DNA of 64,000 nucleotides, from positions 4,340,001 to 4,404,000 of the forward strand of contig NZ_CP165628.1 in NCBI RefSeq assembly GCF_041200025.1. The letters run 5' to 3'. The position numbers were made by a program, and so were the translations under genes. The notes under the pieces were generated by a model. That model searched no databases, was not told the origin of the DNA, and saw nothing but the letters and a program-made list of their open reading frames with translations. The stretch's first letter is position 1; the number at the start of each line of letters is the position of its first letter. The DNA comes from Rouxiella sp. WC2420 (GTDB taxonomy: Bacteria > Pseudomonadota > Gammaproteobacteria > Enterobacterales > Enterobacteriaceae). Shown here one piece after another: positions 24,355 through 36,207 of this stretch.

Positions 24355-24594
24355 ATGAGCATAATCATTTACAGCAAACCAGACTGCGTGCAATGCAACG
24401 CCACTTACCGCGCTATGGACAAACATGGCATCGATTATCAAGTTGTCGATCTGACGCAGGACGCGCAAGCATTGGGCCAGGTTCGGGCGCTGGGTTATCA
24501 GCAGGTTCCTGTAATTGTCGCCGGTGACGATCACTGGTCAGGTTTCCGTCCAGACAAAATTACTGCACTGCGCCAGCTGCAAGAAACACACTGA
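24355..24594 (+). CDS. nrdH: Glutaredoxin-like NrdH, electron donor for class Ib RNR
   Basis: A 79-residue protein with the redox motif C-V-Q-C in [16 protein letters not shown] and the C-terminal WSGFRPDKI that is diagnostic of NrdH. It reduces the class Ib ribonucleotide reductase NrdEF and is itself reduced by thioredoxin reductase. ATG 24355 fits the AAAGGTAA site at 24338-24345 better than ATG 24346, which would sit almost on it. First gene of nrdHIEF; nrdI starts 8 bases after its stop. Confidence 0.93.
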   Translation: MSIIIYSKPDCVQCNATYRAMDKHGIDYQVVDLTQDAQALGQVRALGYQQVPVIVAGDDHWSGFRPDKITALRQLQETH

Positions 24595-24601
24595 GGCAGC
24601 A

Positions 24602-25006
24602 ATGAACAGCCTGGTGTACTTTTCGAGCAAGTCGGAAAACACCCATCGCTTTGTCGGCAAACTCGGTTTGCCGGCCGTCAGAATACCGATAGCAGCACAA
24701 GGCGAAAAGCTTCGGATGGATTGCCCCTACATATTGCTGGTTCCCAGCTACGGCGGCGGAACAGCCACCGGGGCGGTCCCAAGACAGGTGATCCACTTCC
24801 TCAACGATGAACATAATCGTTCACTCATCCGCGGCGTCATTGCCGCCGGTAACACTAATTTCGGCGCAGCGTACTGCATTGCCGGTGAAATCGTCTCGCA
24901 GAAGTGTAAGGTCCCATACCTTTATCGCTTTGAATTGCTGGGCACACCGGAAGACGTTGCAAAGGTCAAACAGGGAGTAACTGAATTTTGGCAGCGACAG
25001 AACTAG
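24602..25006 (+). CDS. nrdI: Flavodoxin-like NrdI, manganese cofactor assembly
   Basis: A 134-residue flavoprotein. FMN-binding parts: [29 protein letters not shown] and [15 protein letters not shown]. NrdI delivers an oxidant that activates the dimanganese-tyrosyl radical cofactor of NrdF. GAGG at the end of nrdH serves its ATG at 24602. Its 3' end overlaps nrdE by 19 bases. Confidence 0.94.
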   Translation: MNSLVYFSSKSENTHRFVGKLGLPAVRIPIAAQGEKLRMDCPYILLVPSYGGGTATGAVPRQVIHFLNDEHNRSLIRGVIAAGNTNFGAAYCIAGEIVSQKCKVPYLYRFELLGTPEDVAKVKQGVTEFWQRQN

Positions 25007-27138
25007 CAATCACCGATCCGGGTGTCGGCACACCGGACTATCATGCGCTTAACGCGATGTTAAATCTGTTCGATGCCGATGGAAAAATTCAGTTTGATAA
25101 AGACAAACTGGCCGCGCGACAGTACTTCTTGCAGCATGTAAACCAAAATACTGTTTTCTTCCATAACCTTGCGGAGAAGCTGCGTTATCTGGTGGAAGAA
25201 GGCTATTACGACGCCGCCGTGCTCGACCAATACGATTTTGAGTCGACCAAAAATTTGTTCAAACAGGCTTACGCCAAAAAATTCCGCTTCCAGACTTTCC
25301 TGGGCGCATTCAAGTATTACACCAGCTACACGTTGAAGACCTTTGACGGCAAGCGCTATCTCGAACGTTATGAAGACCGCGTCTGCCTGGTGGCAATGAC
25401 GTTGGCGCAAGGTGATATCAAGCTCGCTAGCCATCTGGTAGACGAAATCATCAGTGGCCGCTTCCAGCCTGCGACTCCGACCTTCCTTAACTGTGGTAAA
25501 AAACAGCGCGGCGAGCTGGTCTCGTGCTTCCTGTTGCGTATTGAAGACAATATGGAGTCGATTGGCCGTTCGGTGAACTCAGCCCTGCAGCTGTCCAAGC
25601 GAGGTGGGGGTGTCGCCTTTATGCTGACCAACATTCGCGAAGTCGGCGCGCCAATCAAACGTATCGAAAACCAGTCTTCGGGCGTGATCCCGATTATGAA
25701 AATGCTGGAAGATGCCTTTTCCTACGCGAATCAGCTAGGTGCTCGTCAGGGCGCGGGCGCGGTTTATCTAAACGCGCACCACCCGGATATTTTGCGTTTT
25801 CTGGATACCAAACGCGAAAACGCCGACGAAAAGATCCGCATCAAGACGCTGTCATTGGGCGTAGTTATTCCAGACATCACCTTTGAGCTGGCGAAAAATA
25901 ACGAAGACATGTATCTGTTCTCGCCTTACCACGTCGAGAAAGTCTATGGCAAACCGATGTCGGAGATAAGCATCAGCGAGAAGTACCGCGAGATGGTCAA
26001 CGACAAGCGCATCCATAAAACCAAAATCAACGCCCGTGAGTTCTTCCAGGTGTTGGCCGAGATTCAGTTTGAATCTGGCTATCCTTATATGATGTTTGAA
26101 GATACGGTCAATCGGGCTAACCCGATCAAGGGCCGTATTAACATGAGTAACCTGTGTTCGGAGATTTTGCAGGTCAACTCGGCGACGGTTTACGGCGAAG
26201 ATTTGTCTTATCAGCAAGTGGGCAAGGATATTTCCTGCAACCTCGGTTCGCTGAATATTGCCGCCGCAATGGATTCACCGGATCTCGGCATGTCGGTCGA
26301 GATGGCAATCCGCGCGCTGACCGCCGTTTCTGATATGAGCAATATTCGTTCAGTACCGTCAGTCGAACAAGGCAACAATGACTCGCACGCTATTGGTCTG
26401 GGTCAGATGAACCTGCACGGCTATCTGGCACGCGAACATATCTATTACGGTTCTGAAGCGGGTCTGGATTTCACCAACATCTATTTTTATACCGTGGTTT
26501 ACCATGCGGTACGCGCCTCAAACCTGCTGGCTATCGAACGCAGCAAGGCATTTAAAGGTTTTGAAGATTCGACTTATGCCAGCGGCGCGTATTTCGATAA
26601 ATATTTGCAGGATATCTGGCATCCAAAAACCGAGCGCGTAAGTGAGCTGTTCGAGCAGGCTGGCATTCCGATCCCTGGCGTGGCGGAATGGACCGCGTTG
26701 AAAGAATCGGTGATGGCGCACGGGCTGTACAATCAGAATCTACAGGCAGTGCCGCCAACCGGTTCTATCTCGTACATCAATAACTCGACTTCAAGCATTC
26801 ACCCGATAGTTTCGCGCGTGGAAATCCGTAAAGAAGGTAAAATCGGCCGCGTTTATTATCCGGCAGCGTTTATGGATAACGACAATCTTGAGTATTACCA
26901 GGACGCCTACGAGATTGGCCCCGAGAAGATCATCGATACCTACGCCGAGGCCACGCAGCACGTGGATCAGGGCCTGTCGCTGACGCTGTTTTTCCGTGAT
27001 ACCGCCACCACTCGCGATATCAACAAGGCGCAGATCTACGCCTGGCGTAAAGGCATCAAGACTATTTACTACATCCGCCTGCGTCAGATGGCGCTGGAAG
27101 GCACCGAAGTTCAGGGCTGTGTTTCGTGCACGCTGTAA
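24988..27138 (+). CDS. nrdE: Class Ib ribonucleotide reductase, alpha subunit
   Basis: A 716-residue protein colinear with Nrd[12 protein letters not shown] at the N-terminus without an ATP-cone domain, [15 protein letters not shown] and [10 protein letters not shown], the radical-site segment [22 protein letters not shown], and the C-terminal cysteine pair GCVSCTL that accepts electrons from NrdH. It reduces ribonucleoside diphosphates. The start is TTG 24988, inside nrdI, with GGGAG at 24972-24976; the next in-frame ATG would remove the family-conserved N-terminus. Overlap with nrdI implies coupled translation. Confidence 0.94.
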   Translation: MAATELAITDPGVGTPDYHALNAMLNLFDADGKIQFDKDKLAARQYFLQHVNQNTVFFHNLAEKLRYLVEEGYYDAAVLDQYDFESTKNLFKQAYAKKFRFQTFLGAFKYYTSYTLKTFDGKRYLERYEDRVCLVAMTLAQGDIKLASHLVDEIISGRFQPATPTFLNCGKKQRGELVSCFLLRIEDNMESIGRSVNSALQLSKRGGGVAFMLTNIREVGAPIKRIENQSSGVIPIMKMLEDAFSYANQLGARQGAGAVYLNAHHPDILRFLDTKRENADEKIRIKTLSLGVVIPDITFELAKNNEDMYLFSPYHVEKVYGKPMSEISISEKYREMVNDKRIHKTKINAREFFQVLAEIQFESGYPYMMFEDTVNRANPIKGRINMSNLCSEILQVNSATVYGEDLSYQQVGKDISCNLGSLNIAAAMDSPDLGMSVEMAIRALTAVSDMSNIRSVPSVEQGNNDSHAIGLGQMNLHGYLAREHIYYGSEAGLDFTNIYFYTVVYHAVRASNLLAIERSKAFKGFEDSTYASGAYFDKYLQDIWHPKTERVSELFEQAGIPIPGVAEWTALKESVMAHGLYNQNLQAVPPTGSISYINNSTSSIHPIVSRVEIRKEGKIGRVYYPAAFMDNDNLEYYQDAYEIGPEKIIDTYAEATQHVDQGLSLTLFFRDTATTRDINKAQIYAWRKGIKTIYYIRLRQMALEGTEVQGCVSCTL

Positions 27139-27155
27139 CTCAAGAGACAATTTAA

Positions 27156-28148
<993 letters not shown>

Positions 28149-28162
28149 CTATTCCTCGCCTT

Positions 28163-28206
28163 AAAAAAAACCGCCGCCCTATTAACACAGAGCGGCGGTT
28201 TTTTTA
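28163..28206. terminator. Bidirectional terminator after nrdF
   Basis: CCGCCGC (28171-28177) pairs with GCGGCGG (28192-28198), with an A-run before and a T-run after. It serves nrdF on the plus strand and the 2HCT transporter gene on the minus strand. Confidence 0.93.
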
Positions 28207-28222
28207 TTGCCTAAAGTCAGGA

Positions 28223-29614
28223 TCAGGAGAAGAATTTCGCCAGCACCAATAGCCCGACCGAAACGTTGATTGCCCCGCCAATGCGCGTCGCAATTTGCGC
28301 AAACGGCATCAAAGTCATGCGGTTACCCGAGGTCAGAATAGCAACATCACCGGTTCCACCCTGCCCGCTCTGGCAGCAGGAGACAATCGCCACGTCGATA
28401 GGATGCATGCCAATTTTCTTGCCGACAATAAAGCCAGTCCCTACCAGCGCGCAAACTGTCGAGACGATCACGACCAAATTCTGAATAGTAAAGGCGTCCA
28501 TCAACTCCTGCCACGGCGTGATCGCCACACCGACGGCAAACAGGATCGGATAAGTCACTGCGGTACGGAAGAATTTATACACCGCCATTGAACCGTGCTG
28601 AATAGTCGGAGAGACGCCGTGCACCAGCTTGACCGCTACTGCGGCGAACAACATCCCAACCGGAGCAGGCAGGCCAATGAGTCGTTGCCCAAGCATGCCG
28701 ACCATATAAAGCAGGATCGCCAGCAGCGCGCCACAGGCCAAAGCATTCACACCCGGCGTTCCTTCAAACTCATCGTTACCGTTGGCAATCGCGCCCTTTT
28801 TAGCCGGCATCAAAGAGCCTTCACCGGTCAAATGCGGGAAGCGTTTGCCTAACTGGTTAAGGATACCCGCCAGTACTATCGCCGTTAGCCCACCCAGCAT
28901 CACGATCGGCAGGATCTTGCCCAATGCCACGCCCTGTTCCATGTGCAGGATAGCCGCGTAACCCATCGACAGTGGGATCGCGCCTTCACCAACGCCACCA
29001 GCCATGATCGGCAAGATCAGGAAGAAGAAAATCTGAAACGGCGGCAGACCCAACGCCATGCCTACGCCCATTCCCACCAGCATGCCGACAATTTCACCAC
29101 ACAGCATCGGAACGAAAATTCGCAGGAAACCCTGGATTAGCGCCTGTCGGTTCATGCTCATGATGCTGCCGACGATAATGCAGCAGATATAAAGGTAAAG
29201 GATGTTGGTCGACTTGTAGAACTTGGTCGTTGATTCGACAACAACGTCAGGCAGCAGGCCGTAATGCACCATGGCAGAAGGAATAAAAGTGGCGCAAATC
29301 GCCGCCGCGCCGAGTTTGCCGAGCAGCGGCAGTCGTTTACCAAACTCACCGCAGGCAAATCCGAAGAACGCCAACGTTGCCACCATCACCACGATGTCGC
29401 TGGGCAGTTTGCCGCCGAGGCAGTCCAGCAGAATCAATACTCCGGCCAAAATAAAGAACGGCAGCGGGATAATGCCGACTTTGTAGTTGTCCAAGACGCG
29501 CCACCATTTATCACGCATGGCGGTTTTAGCGGCGATTTGACGGGCAGCAGCGAGCTCCTTTGCCGCAGGATCTTTCTCTTTTACGACAATGTAGGAATCA
29601 TCGGTTGTGCTCAT
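28223..29614 (-). CDS. 2-hydroxycarboxylate:cation symporter (CitS/MaeN family)
   Basis: A 463-residue membrane protein of the 2-hydroxycarboxylate transporter family, which imports citrate or malate with Na+ or H+. The two re-entrant loop signatures are visible: PIMAGGVGEGAIPLSMGYA in the first half and CQSGQGGTGDVAILTSGNRM in the second, followed by the substrate-binding arginine in QIATRIGGAIN. About 11 transmembrane segments. Start 29614 (MSTTDD) is supported by GAGGACGAGG before it. It is divergent from a CitA/DcuS-type two-component system, the usual regulator of such transporters. Citrate versus malate cannot be decided. Confidence 0.88.
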   Translation of the reverse strand: MSTTDDSYIVVKEKDPAAKELAAARQIAAKTAMRDKWWRVLDNYKVGIIPLPFFILAGVLILLDCLGGKLPSDIVVMVATLAFFGFACGEFGKRLPLLGKLGAAAICATFIPSAMVHYGLLPDVVVESTTKFYKSTNILYLYICCIIVGSIMSMNRQALIQGFLRIFVPMLCGEIVGMLVGMGVGMALGLPPFQIFFFLILPIMAGGVGEGAIPLSMGYAAILHMEQGVALGKILPIVMLGGLTAIVLAGILNQLGKRFPHLTGEGSLMPAKKGAIANGNDEFEGTPGVNALACGALLAILLYMVGMLGQRLIGLPAPVGMLFAAVAVKLVHGVSPTIQHGSMAVYKFFRTAVTYPILFAVGVAITPWQELMDAFTIQNLVVIVSTVCALVGTGFIVGKKIGMHPIDVAIVSCCQSGQGGTGDVAILTSGNRMTLMPFAQIATRIGGAINVSVGLLVLAKFFS

Positions 29615-29819
29615 AGCCTCGTCCTCTTTTTTTGTTGTAGGTCTTGATAGAGATAGAGGATATGAATCGAGGGGCCGCCGAGCTGTGACAGCATTCAAAT
29701 TAAAACCGCAGTGTTAAAGGTTGTAATGGTTTTTATGGAGTTAATGTTAATAATCGTATAATTTTTAGCGTTTTTTAGTAAAAATAGGTAATAACCATGG
29801 AAAAAATCAGGTCAGATGA

Positions 29820-31478
29820 ATGAAGAGAAAACTTAGCTTCCAGATAAAATTATTCCTCTGCCTGGTGGCCTTTTCCTGTCTGCTTCTAGCCGTATTGGGC
29901 GGCCTGGTTTATCACATCGTCGACAGGCAGCTGCACCATGATTTGGGCAATCGCGCCAAAGTTCAGGCCAGTGAAATCGCACTAATCCCCGACCTGCCGC
30001 CGTTGGTCGCGACCCGCGACACCGCCGCAATCGCCCGGCTAATCAACCCGCTCAGCCATCATAGCGATGCCAGCTATATCGTCATTGGCGACAGCCACGA
30101 AATTCACCTTTACCACTCGAGCCAGCCGCAAAGCGTTGATCATCCGATGATCGGTGGCGATAACGCCGAGGTACTCGCCGGTAAAACCATTATTTCCGAG
30201 CGAAAGGGCGGGATTGGCGTTTCTCTACGCAGCAAGGCGCCGATACTAGACACCAGCGGCAAAGTGATCGGTATTGTTTCCGTCGGCTACCTCACCTCTT
30301 ATATTAATGACATCACGCTGGACCAGCTGGCGCAGGCACTGTTGTTTGGCGTCTTGCTGCTGCTGGCGCTATTCGGCTTTTCCTGGCTGTTCAGTAAAAA
30401 TCTCAAGAAGCAGATGTTCTGGCTTGAGCCGCGTGAAATCGCACTGCTGGTGCGGCAGCAAAAAGCGCTGATGGAGGCGATTTATGAAGGGGTGATCGCC
30501 ATTGACGATCGGCTGAAGATTTTAACCATCAACCGCGCCGCGCGCGAGTTGCTAGGGCTGACTCAGCCGGAGCAGCAGCTTATCGGCCAGCAGATTAATC
30601 ACGTCATTGTAACTCATGATGATTTTTTCAATTCTGACAACGTGCAGCACGAACATCACGATGAAATCGCGCAGTTCAATCAGCGACAGGTGATTGTCAA
30701 CCGCGTGCCTATTGAACTGCCTGCTCCGTCATTGCACGGCTGGGTGTATAGCTTTCGCGATAAAAATGATATCAACACTCTCAGCAGCCAGCTCAGCCAG
30801 GTGACACGCTATGCCGACAATCTTCGTATAATGCGTCACGAACAGCTTAACTGGACCGCGACGCTGGCCGGAATGTTGCAAATGCAGCGTTACGACGAGG
30901 CGCTGGAATATATTCAGGCGCAGTCGGCGGGCGCACAGGCGGTGCTGGATTTTGTTTCCGGGCGTTTTCATTCCCCGGCGCTGTGCGGTTTGCTGCTTGG
31001 CAAATACGTCAGCGCACGCGAGAAAGGCATCGAGCTAAGCTTTGATCCCGCCTGCCAGTTGACCCATCTACCTGAAAGATTGGGCGAAAACGAGTTGATG
31101 TCGATTGTCGGTAATTTGCTGGATAACGCAGTGGAAGCAACGCTGAAACTTGATGCGCCGCACGCGCCGGTGGAACTGTATTTGACCCAGACCAGCGACC
31201 AGCTGATTATTGAGGTTGCCGATTGCGGCGCGGGGATCGACGCTGAAATACGCCCGCAGCTGTTTGAGCAAGGCGTCAGCAGCAAGCCTGTCCGCCATTC
31301 TGAGCACACTGGCAGCGAACATGGCATCGGCCTTTATGTGGTAGCGAGTTATGTCCGTCAGGCGCAGGGGATGATAGAAATATCCGATAACCGCCCTACG
31401 GGCGCGGTGTTCTCTGTGTTTATTCCCTATCAGTCAGCGTCATCGTCCCAGAACACCCTGGAGTCTGTAAATGAATAA
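29820..31478 (+). CDS. CitA/DcuS/DpiB-family sensor histidine kinase
   Basis: A 552-residue sensor. Order: transmembrane 1 (about 9-32), extracytoplasmic Cache/PASp domain (about 42-165, with SDASYIVIGD and VIGIVSVGY), transmembrane 2 (171-192), cytoplasmic PAS (210-320), histidine H340 in RIMRHEQLNW, and ATPase domain with GNLLDNAVEAT, DCGAGID and EHGIGLYVV. Family members sense citrate, malate or fumarate outside the cell. It overlaps the response-regulator gene by 8 bases and is divergent from a 2HCT transporter, its probable target. Confidence 0.92.
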   Translation: MKRKLSFQIKLFLCLVAFSCLLLAVLGGLVYHIVDRQLHHDLGNRAKVQASEIALIPDLPPLVATRDTAAIARLINPLSHHSDASYIVIGDSHEIHLYHSSQPQSVDHPMIGGDNAEVLAGKTIISERKGGIGVSLRSKAPILDTSGKVIGIVSVGYLTSYINDITLDQLAQALLFGVLLLLALFGFSWLFSKNLKKQMFWLEPREIALLVRQQKALMEAIYEGVIAIDDRLKILTINRAARELLGLTQPEQQLIGQQINHVIVTHDDFFNSDNVQHEHHDEIAQFNQRQVIVNRVPIELPAPSLHGWVYSFRDKNDINTLSSQLSQVTRYADNLRIMRHEQLNWTATLAGMLQMQRYDEALEYIQAQSAGAQAVLDFVSGRFHSPALCGLLLGKYVSAREKGIELSFDPACQLTHLPERLGENELMSIVGNLLDNAVEATLKLDAPHAPVELYLTQTSDQLIIEVADCGAGIDAEIRPQLFEQGVSSKPVRHSEHTGSEHGIGLYVVASYVRQAQGMIEISDNRPTGAVFSVFIPYQSASSSQNTLESVNE

Positions 31479-32184
31479 TCCCATCGCGATGGACGTGCTG
31501 ATCGTCGAAGATGAAAGTCATCTTGCGCAGTTACACCGCGAATTTATCGAGCAAAATTTTAACCTGCGCGTGGTGGGTATTGCCCCAACTTTGTCACAGG
31601 CGAAAAAACTGCTGGAGGCGTACCAACCTCGGCTGGTGTTGTTGGATAATTTTCTGCCTGACGGCCAGGGCATCGAGCTTATCAACTCTTCGTTGCTCAA
31701 GAGCATCGATTGCTCAGTGATTTTCATTACCGCCGCCAGCGATATGAGCACCTGCAGCCAGGCGATGCGCGCCGGGGCTTTTGACTACATTATCAAACCC
31801 GTTTCCTTCCAACGGTTACAAAGTTCTTTGACTCGGTTTTTACAACTTGCCCAAACGCTGCGCCACGTAAAAACCATCGACCAGCAGAGTCTCGACAAAC
31901 TGTTTAATCTGCCGGGCAGTGAACAGCCGGAAGCTCCGTTAGCCAAGGGAATAGAGCCGAATACGCTGGAGCTGGTAAAGCAGGTTTTTATTAACCACCC
32001 CGAGCGTAACTGGTCCGTGGATCAGGTGGTGGAGCAGGTCGGGATCAGCAAAACTACCGGCCGCCGTTATCTGGAATATTGCGTCGAAAGCGCCTTCATT
32101 ATGGTCGAGATGCAGTACGGAAATATTGGCCATCCACGCCGCCTGTATCGCAAAGCTAATCCATCGAAAAACGCCGCCGAATAG
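31471..32184 (+). CDS. CitB/DcuR/DpiA-family response regulator
   Basis: A 237-residue regulator. Receiver domain with phospho-acceptor D59 (LLDNFLPDG) and K109 (IIKPVSF); C-terminal helix-turn-helix WSVDQVVEQVGISKTTGRRYLEYC, the type that defines the CitB/DcuR group. It is coupled to the kinase gene by an 8-base overlap. Predicted to activate the divergent 2HCT transporter gene. Confidence 0.92.
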   Translation: MNNPIAMDVLIVEDESHLAQLHREFIEQNFNLRVVGIAPTLSQAKKLLEAYQPRLVLLDNFLPDGQGIELINSSLLKSIDCSVIFITAASDMSTCSQAMRAGAFDYIIKPVSFQRLQSSLTRFLQLAQTLRHVKTIDQQSLDKLFNLPGSEQPEAPLAKGIEPNTLELVKQVFINHPERNWSVDQVVEQVGISKTTGRRYLEYCVESAFIMVEMQYGNIGHPRRLYRKANPSKNAAE

Positions 32185-32195
32185 CGGCGTATTTT
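32171..32195 (+). terminator. Terminator overlapping the response-regulator stop
   Basis: ACGCCGC (32171-32177) pairs with GCGGCGT (32184-32190), followed by ATTTTT. The stop codon TAG (32182-32184) is in the loop. Confidence 0.82.
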
Positions 32196-32229
32196 TCCGC
32201 TCGCGGCACCTTGCCAACTGGCTATTTTT

Positions 32230-32585
32230 CACCTACTCACAGCTCAATTCCCCACTGTCACATCTTCATTGATAATGATTATTTTAGTGTTAAATTCCTA
32301 AAAATCACCATCGTCTTAAAATAGCTTCGTCATGGATGTTTACACTGAATGTATCACGAGCAAGAAACCCACCAATAAGTTATTTAAAATCAATAATTTA
32401 AATGATAAGTAATATTATTTAAAACCCGTTAAAATTATTATAATAAGTTCTTATTTTCATATAAATATGACAAATAATAATTATCTCAACGAGAGTGTAA
32501 ATATCCCTTAAGCCACAAGGGCTCAGCGTGAAAATTTTCGATAATAATCGGACCCCTCCTAATTACAAGCCTTATGGCGTGAGAC
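32230..32585. other. AT-rich region upstream of proV
   Basis: No gene. The stretch is strongly AT-rich with many A- and T-tracts (for example around 32275-32490), as expected for bent DNA and H-NS binding. E. coli proU is repressed by H-NS through such upstream and downstream elements (known). Confidence 0.5.
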
Positions 32586-32613
32586 TTGTCTCAGATTCTG
32601 AGTGTGTTAGGGT
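32586..32613 (+). promoter_or_regulatory. Predicted proU-type osmotically regulated promoter
   Basis: TTGTCT (32586-32591) and TAGGGT (32608-32613) are 16 bases apart. From memory, E. coli proU P2 has the unusual -10 TAGGGT and -35 TTGCCT at the same spacing. It lies about 90 bases before proV. Confidence 0.7.
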
Positions 32614-32705
32614 ATAGACCGCTTGATATTCCGTCGACAGGAAAAATTTATAATCCCCATTCAAATAACAGTATTTAAAATACGACCAAGGAAACGAAAA
32701 ATTGC

Positions 32706-33905
32706 ATGGCAATTAAAATCGAAGTTAAGAACTTATATAAAGTATTCGGTGAGCATCCAGAGCGAGCCTTTAAGCTGATTGATTCCGGCAAGGGTAAAGA
32801 AGAGATTTTCGAGAAAACGGGTCTGTCACTTGGTGTGAAGAACGCCAGTCTGGCCATTGAAGAAGGCGAGATTTTTGTCATCATGGGGCTTTCCGGTTCC
32901 GGAAAATCCACCATGGTACGCCTTCTCAATCGTCTGATAGAACCAACCCGTGGCGAAGTGCTGATTGATGGCGAAGACATTGCCAAAATCTCTGCCTCCA
33001 AGCTGCGCCAGGTGCGCAGAAGCAAAATCAGCATGGTTTTTCAGTCCTTCGCCCTGATGCCGCATCTTACTGTATTGAATAATACTGCGTTCGGAATGGA
33101 GCTGGCCGGTGTGCCTGCCAACGAGCGTAAAGAAAATGCGCTGGATGCACTGCGCCAGGTTGGCCTTGAAAACTATGCCAATTCTTATCCCGATGAGCTG
33201 TCCGGTGGTATGCGCCAGCGCGTCGGCCTTGCTCGCGCAATGGCTAATAACCCCGATATTCTCCTGATGGATGAAGCATTCTCCGCCCTCGATCCGCTAA
33301 TCCGCACCGAAATGCAGGACGAATTGGTAAGACTGCAATCCCGGCATCAGCGCACTATCGTGTTTATTTCCCACGATTTGGACGAAGCCATGCGCATCGG
33401 CGATCGCATCGCCATTATGCAAGGCGGCGAAGTGGTGCAGGTCGGCACGCCGGAGGAGATCCTGAATAATCCGGCCAACGACTATGTGCGCACTTTCTTC
33501 CGCGGCGTGGATATCAGTCAGGTATTCAGCGCCAAAGATATTGCCCGTCGTCGTCCGGTGACGTTAATCCGCAAGACCCCTGGTTTTGGTCCTCGTGCCG
33601 CGCTGAAGCTGCTCGAAGACGAAGACCGCGAATATGGTTATGTCCTCGAGCGTGGTCAAAAGTTTATTGGCGTAGTGTCTGCCGATTCACTGAAACGCGC
33701 GTTGAAAGAAAATCAGCCGTTGGAAAGTGCCCTGCTTGAGTTACCTGCTCCGGTACCGGCAGATATGCCACTCAGCGAACTGATTTCTCAGGTAGCCGCC
33801 GCTCCGTGCGCGGTGCCGGTCGTCAGCGAAGAGAACAACTATATCGGAATTATCTCCAAGGCCATGCTGTTGCAGGCGTTGGATAAAGAAGGGGCGACAG
33901 AATGA
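32706..33905 (+). CDS. proV: Glycine betaine/proline ABC transporter ATPase
   Basis: A 399-residue ATPase of the ProU system, which imports glycine betaine, proline betaine and proline under osmotic stress. Walker [10 protein letters not shown] (61-69), signature [15 protein letters not shown], Walker [13 protein letters not shown], switch His in [10 protein letters not shown]-terminal CBS domains (about 280-399), as in other betaine ATPases that sense ionic strength. It overlaps proW by 4 bases (ATGA). Confidence 0.96.
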   Translation: MAIKIEVKNLYKVFGEHPERAFKLIDSGKGKEEIFEKTGLSLGVKNASLAIEEGEIFVIMGLSGSGKSTMVRLLNRLIEPTRGEVLIDGEDIAKISASKLRQVRRSKISMVFQSFALMPHLTVLNNTAFGMELAGVPANERKENALDALRQVGLENYANSYPDELSGGMRQRVGLARAMANNPDILLMDEAFSALDPLIRTEMQDELVRLQSRHQRTIVFISHDLDEAMRIGDRIAIMQGGEVVQVGTPEEILNNPANDYVRTFFRGVDISQVFSAKDIARRRPVTLIRKTPGFGPRAALKLLEDEDREYGYVLERGQKFIGVVSADSLKRALKENQPLESALLELPAPVPADMPLSELISQVAAAPCAVPVVSEENNYIGIISKAMLLQALDKEGATE

Positions 33906-35095
33906 GTCAGCAGTTAATGAATGCAGCACACGATATTATTCAACATGCGCAGGCGGCACAAACCGATGCGGCGAGCGATCCCTGGGCCGCTGGCAGCAGC
34001 GATGTTGCCAACCAGGCTGCGGCTTCAGCCGACTCGGCAACCAACAATGCAACCACCGATCCGTGGACCGCAGCCAACAATAGTTACGCCACCAGCACGC
34101 CAGATGCCAGCCATCAGGCCGCAGCACAGACCGGTGATAGCTGGCTGCACATCGCGCCTGAGCAGCATCGGCATTTCGATATTCTCGATCCGTTTCACAA
34201 TACTCTGATCCCGCTTGACCGCTGGGTTACTGAAGGGATCGATTGGCTGGTTACGCATTTCCGCCCGGTATTTCAGGGGATCCGCGTGCCCGTCGATTTT
34301 ATATTAAGCGGCTTCCAACACGGCCTTGAGTCCTTGCCTGCTCCGCTGGCTATCATTATTTTCGCGTTAATCGCCTGGCAGATGGCTGGCTTCGGCATGG
34401 GTGTCACCACGCTGGTTTCGCTGGTAATTATCGGTGCAATCGGTGCCTGGTCGCAGGCCATGGTGACATTGGCACTGGTATTAACGTCGCTGTTCTTCTG
34501 CGTATTGATAGGTCTCCCCTTGGGAATATGGCTGGCGCGCAGCAAAGGCGCGGCGAAAATTATTCGCCCGCTGCTGGATGCGATGCAGACCACTCCTGCG
34601 TTTGTCTATCTGGTGCCTATCGTGATGCTGTTTGGCATCGGTAACGTACCGGGCGTCGTGGTCACCATCATCTTTGCCCTGCCTCCTATCGTGCGTCTGA
34701 CTATTCTGGGTATCAACCAGGTACCGGAAGATTTGATTGAAGCGGCTGAGTCGTTTGGTTCAAGCCCGAGCCAGATGCTGTTTAAAGTTCAGCTGCCGCT
34801 GGCAATGCCGACCATCATGGCCGGTATTAACCAGACGCTGATGCTGGCGCTGTCGATGGTAGTTATTGCCTCGATGATCGCCGTAGGCGGTTTGGGCCAG
34901 ATGGTGCTGCGCGGGATTGGTCGACTGGATATGGGCCTCGCCTCTATCGGCGGTGTCGGTATCGTTATTCTGGCGATCATTCTCGACCGCCTGACCCAGG
35001 CTTTAGGCCGCGACCGCCGTAGCAAAGGCGTACAGCACTGGTACGCGCACGGCCCTGTGGGTCTGTTAACCAAACCTTTCATTAAAAAAGCCTGA
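33902..35095 (+). CDS. proW: Glycine betaine/proline ABC transporter permease
   Basis: A 397-residue permease. A long hydrophilic, Ala/Asn/Asp-rich N-terminal region (about 1-120), typical of ProW, precedes the transmembrane domain; the coupling-helix motif [20 protein letters not shown] with the following LPLAMP is visible. Translationally coupled to proV by the ATGA overlap; proX starts 11 bases after its stop. Confidence 0.95.
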   Translation: MSQQLMNAAHDIIQHAQAAQTDAASDPWAAGSSDVANQAAASADSATNNATTDPWTAANNSYATSTPDASHQAAAQTGDSWLHIAPEQHRHFDILDPFHNTLIPLDRWVTEGIDWLVTHFRPVFQGIRVPVDFILSGFQHGLESLPAPLAIIIFALIAWQMAGFGMGVTTLVSLVIIGAIGAWSQAMVTLALVLTSLFFCVLIGLPLGIWLARSKGAAKIIRPLLDAMQTTPAFVYLVPIVMLFGIGNVPGVVVTIIFALPPIVRLTILGINQVPEDLIEAAESFGSSPSQMLFKVQLPLAMPTIMAGINQTLMLALSMVVIASMIAVGGLGQMVLRGIGRLDMGLASIGGVGIVILAIILDRLTQALGRDRRSKGVQHWYAHGPVGLLTKPFIKKA

Positions 35096-35106
35096 GGAGC
35101 GCGCCG

Positions 35107-36123
35107 ATGACAAATTCAAAAAAATTATGCCGCGCTGGCCTGCTGGCTCTTACTCTGAGCCCCCTCATGGGCGCTCAGGCGATGGCTGCAGATCTTCCAG
35201 GTAAAGGCGTGGTGGTCAAACCAGCACAAAGTACGCTGGCCGAAGAGACGTTTCAGACCGAGCTGGTAAACCGTGCGCTGAAAGATTTGGGCTACGACGT
35301 GCAGCCTACCGCCGAGGTAGATTACAACGTGGCCTACACCACTATTGCCAGCGGTGACTCGACCTACATGGCCGTTAACTGGGACCCGCTGCAAACCGAT
35401 ATGTACAACGCTGCCGGTGGCGACAAGAAGTTTTATCGTCAAGGCACCTACATCAGCGGCGCAACTCAGGGTTATTTGATCGACAAGAAAACTGCCGACA
35501 AATATCACATTCACGACCTGTCGCAGTTAAAGGATCCAAAACTTGCCAGGCTGTTTGATTCTAACGGCGACGGCAAGGCGGATATGGTCAGCTGCGATCC
35601 GGGATGGGGCTGCGGTGAAGTGATTAGCGCACAGATCAAAGCTTACGGCCTGAGTAACACGGTTCAGCAGAACGCCGGCAACTATGCGGCGATCATGGCA
35701 GATACCATGACGCGCTTCCAAGAAGGTAAACCGGTGTTGTATTACACCTGGACGCCTTACTGGGTCAGCAATGTGCTCAAGCCGGGCCGAGATGTGATTT
35801 GGCTGACGGTGCCGTTCTCCGCCAATAGCGGCTCACAAAAGGATCTTGATACCAAACTGCCTGATGGCAAGAACTATGGTTTCCCGCTTAACGACGAGCA
35901 TATCGTCGCCAACAAACAGTGGGCCGCCGCCAACCCGGCTGCTGCAAAACTGTTTGCGCTCATGAAGCTGCCATTGAACGACGTCAATGCCCAGAACCTG
36001 AGCATGCACAACGGCGAATCTTCGGCACAAGATATTCAGGATCAGTTCAGTGGCTGGATCAAGGCGCATCAAGATACCTATAACGGCTGGATCGATGCTG
36101 CGAAAGCCGCAGCGAAAAAATAA
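35107..36123 (+). CDS. proX: Periplasmic glycine betaine-binding protein ProX, copy 1
   Basis: A 338-residue binding protein; signal peptide about 1-27 (AMAADL). The three tryptophans that box the trimethylammonium group in E. coli ProX are present in [14 protein letters not shown] and [16 protein letters not shown] before ATG 35107. It delivers betaine to ProVW. A tandem, diverged copy follows 84 bases later, with a hairpin between. Confidence 0.95.
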   Translation: MTNSKKLCRAGLLALTLSPLMGAQAMAADLPGKGVVVKPAQSTLAEETFQTELVNRALKDLGYDVQPTAEVDYNVAYTTIASGDSTYMAVNWDPLQTDMYNAAGGDKKFYRQGTYISGATQGYLIDKKTADKYHIHDLSQLKDPKLARLFDSNGDGKADMVSCDPGWGCGEVISAQIKAYGLSNTVQQNAGNYAAIMADTMTRFQEGKPVLYYTWTPYWVSNVLKPGRDVIWLTVPFSANSGSQKDLDTKLPDGKNYGFPLNDEHIVANKQWAAANPAAAKLFALMKLPLNDVNAQNLSMHNGESSAQDIQDQFSGWIKAHQDTYNGWIDAAKAAAKK

Positions 36124-36137
36124 TAAAAAAGTAATTC

Positions 36138-36194
36138 ATCCCCTTTCGATTTTGTGTGGCTGAAAAACTGGCTGCCTGAGTTTCGAGAGGGGAT
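36138..36194 (+). other. Intercistronic 12-bp hairpin between the two proX copies
   Basis: ATCCCCTTTCGA (36138-36149) pairs with TCGAGAGGGGAT (36183-36194), all 12 positions paired in RNA with one G-U. The 33-base loop has no T-run after the stem. It may protect or process the upstream mRNA and set the ratio of the two binding proteins. Confidence 0.6.
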
Positions 36195-36207
36195 CAAAAG
36201 GATAATA

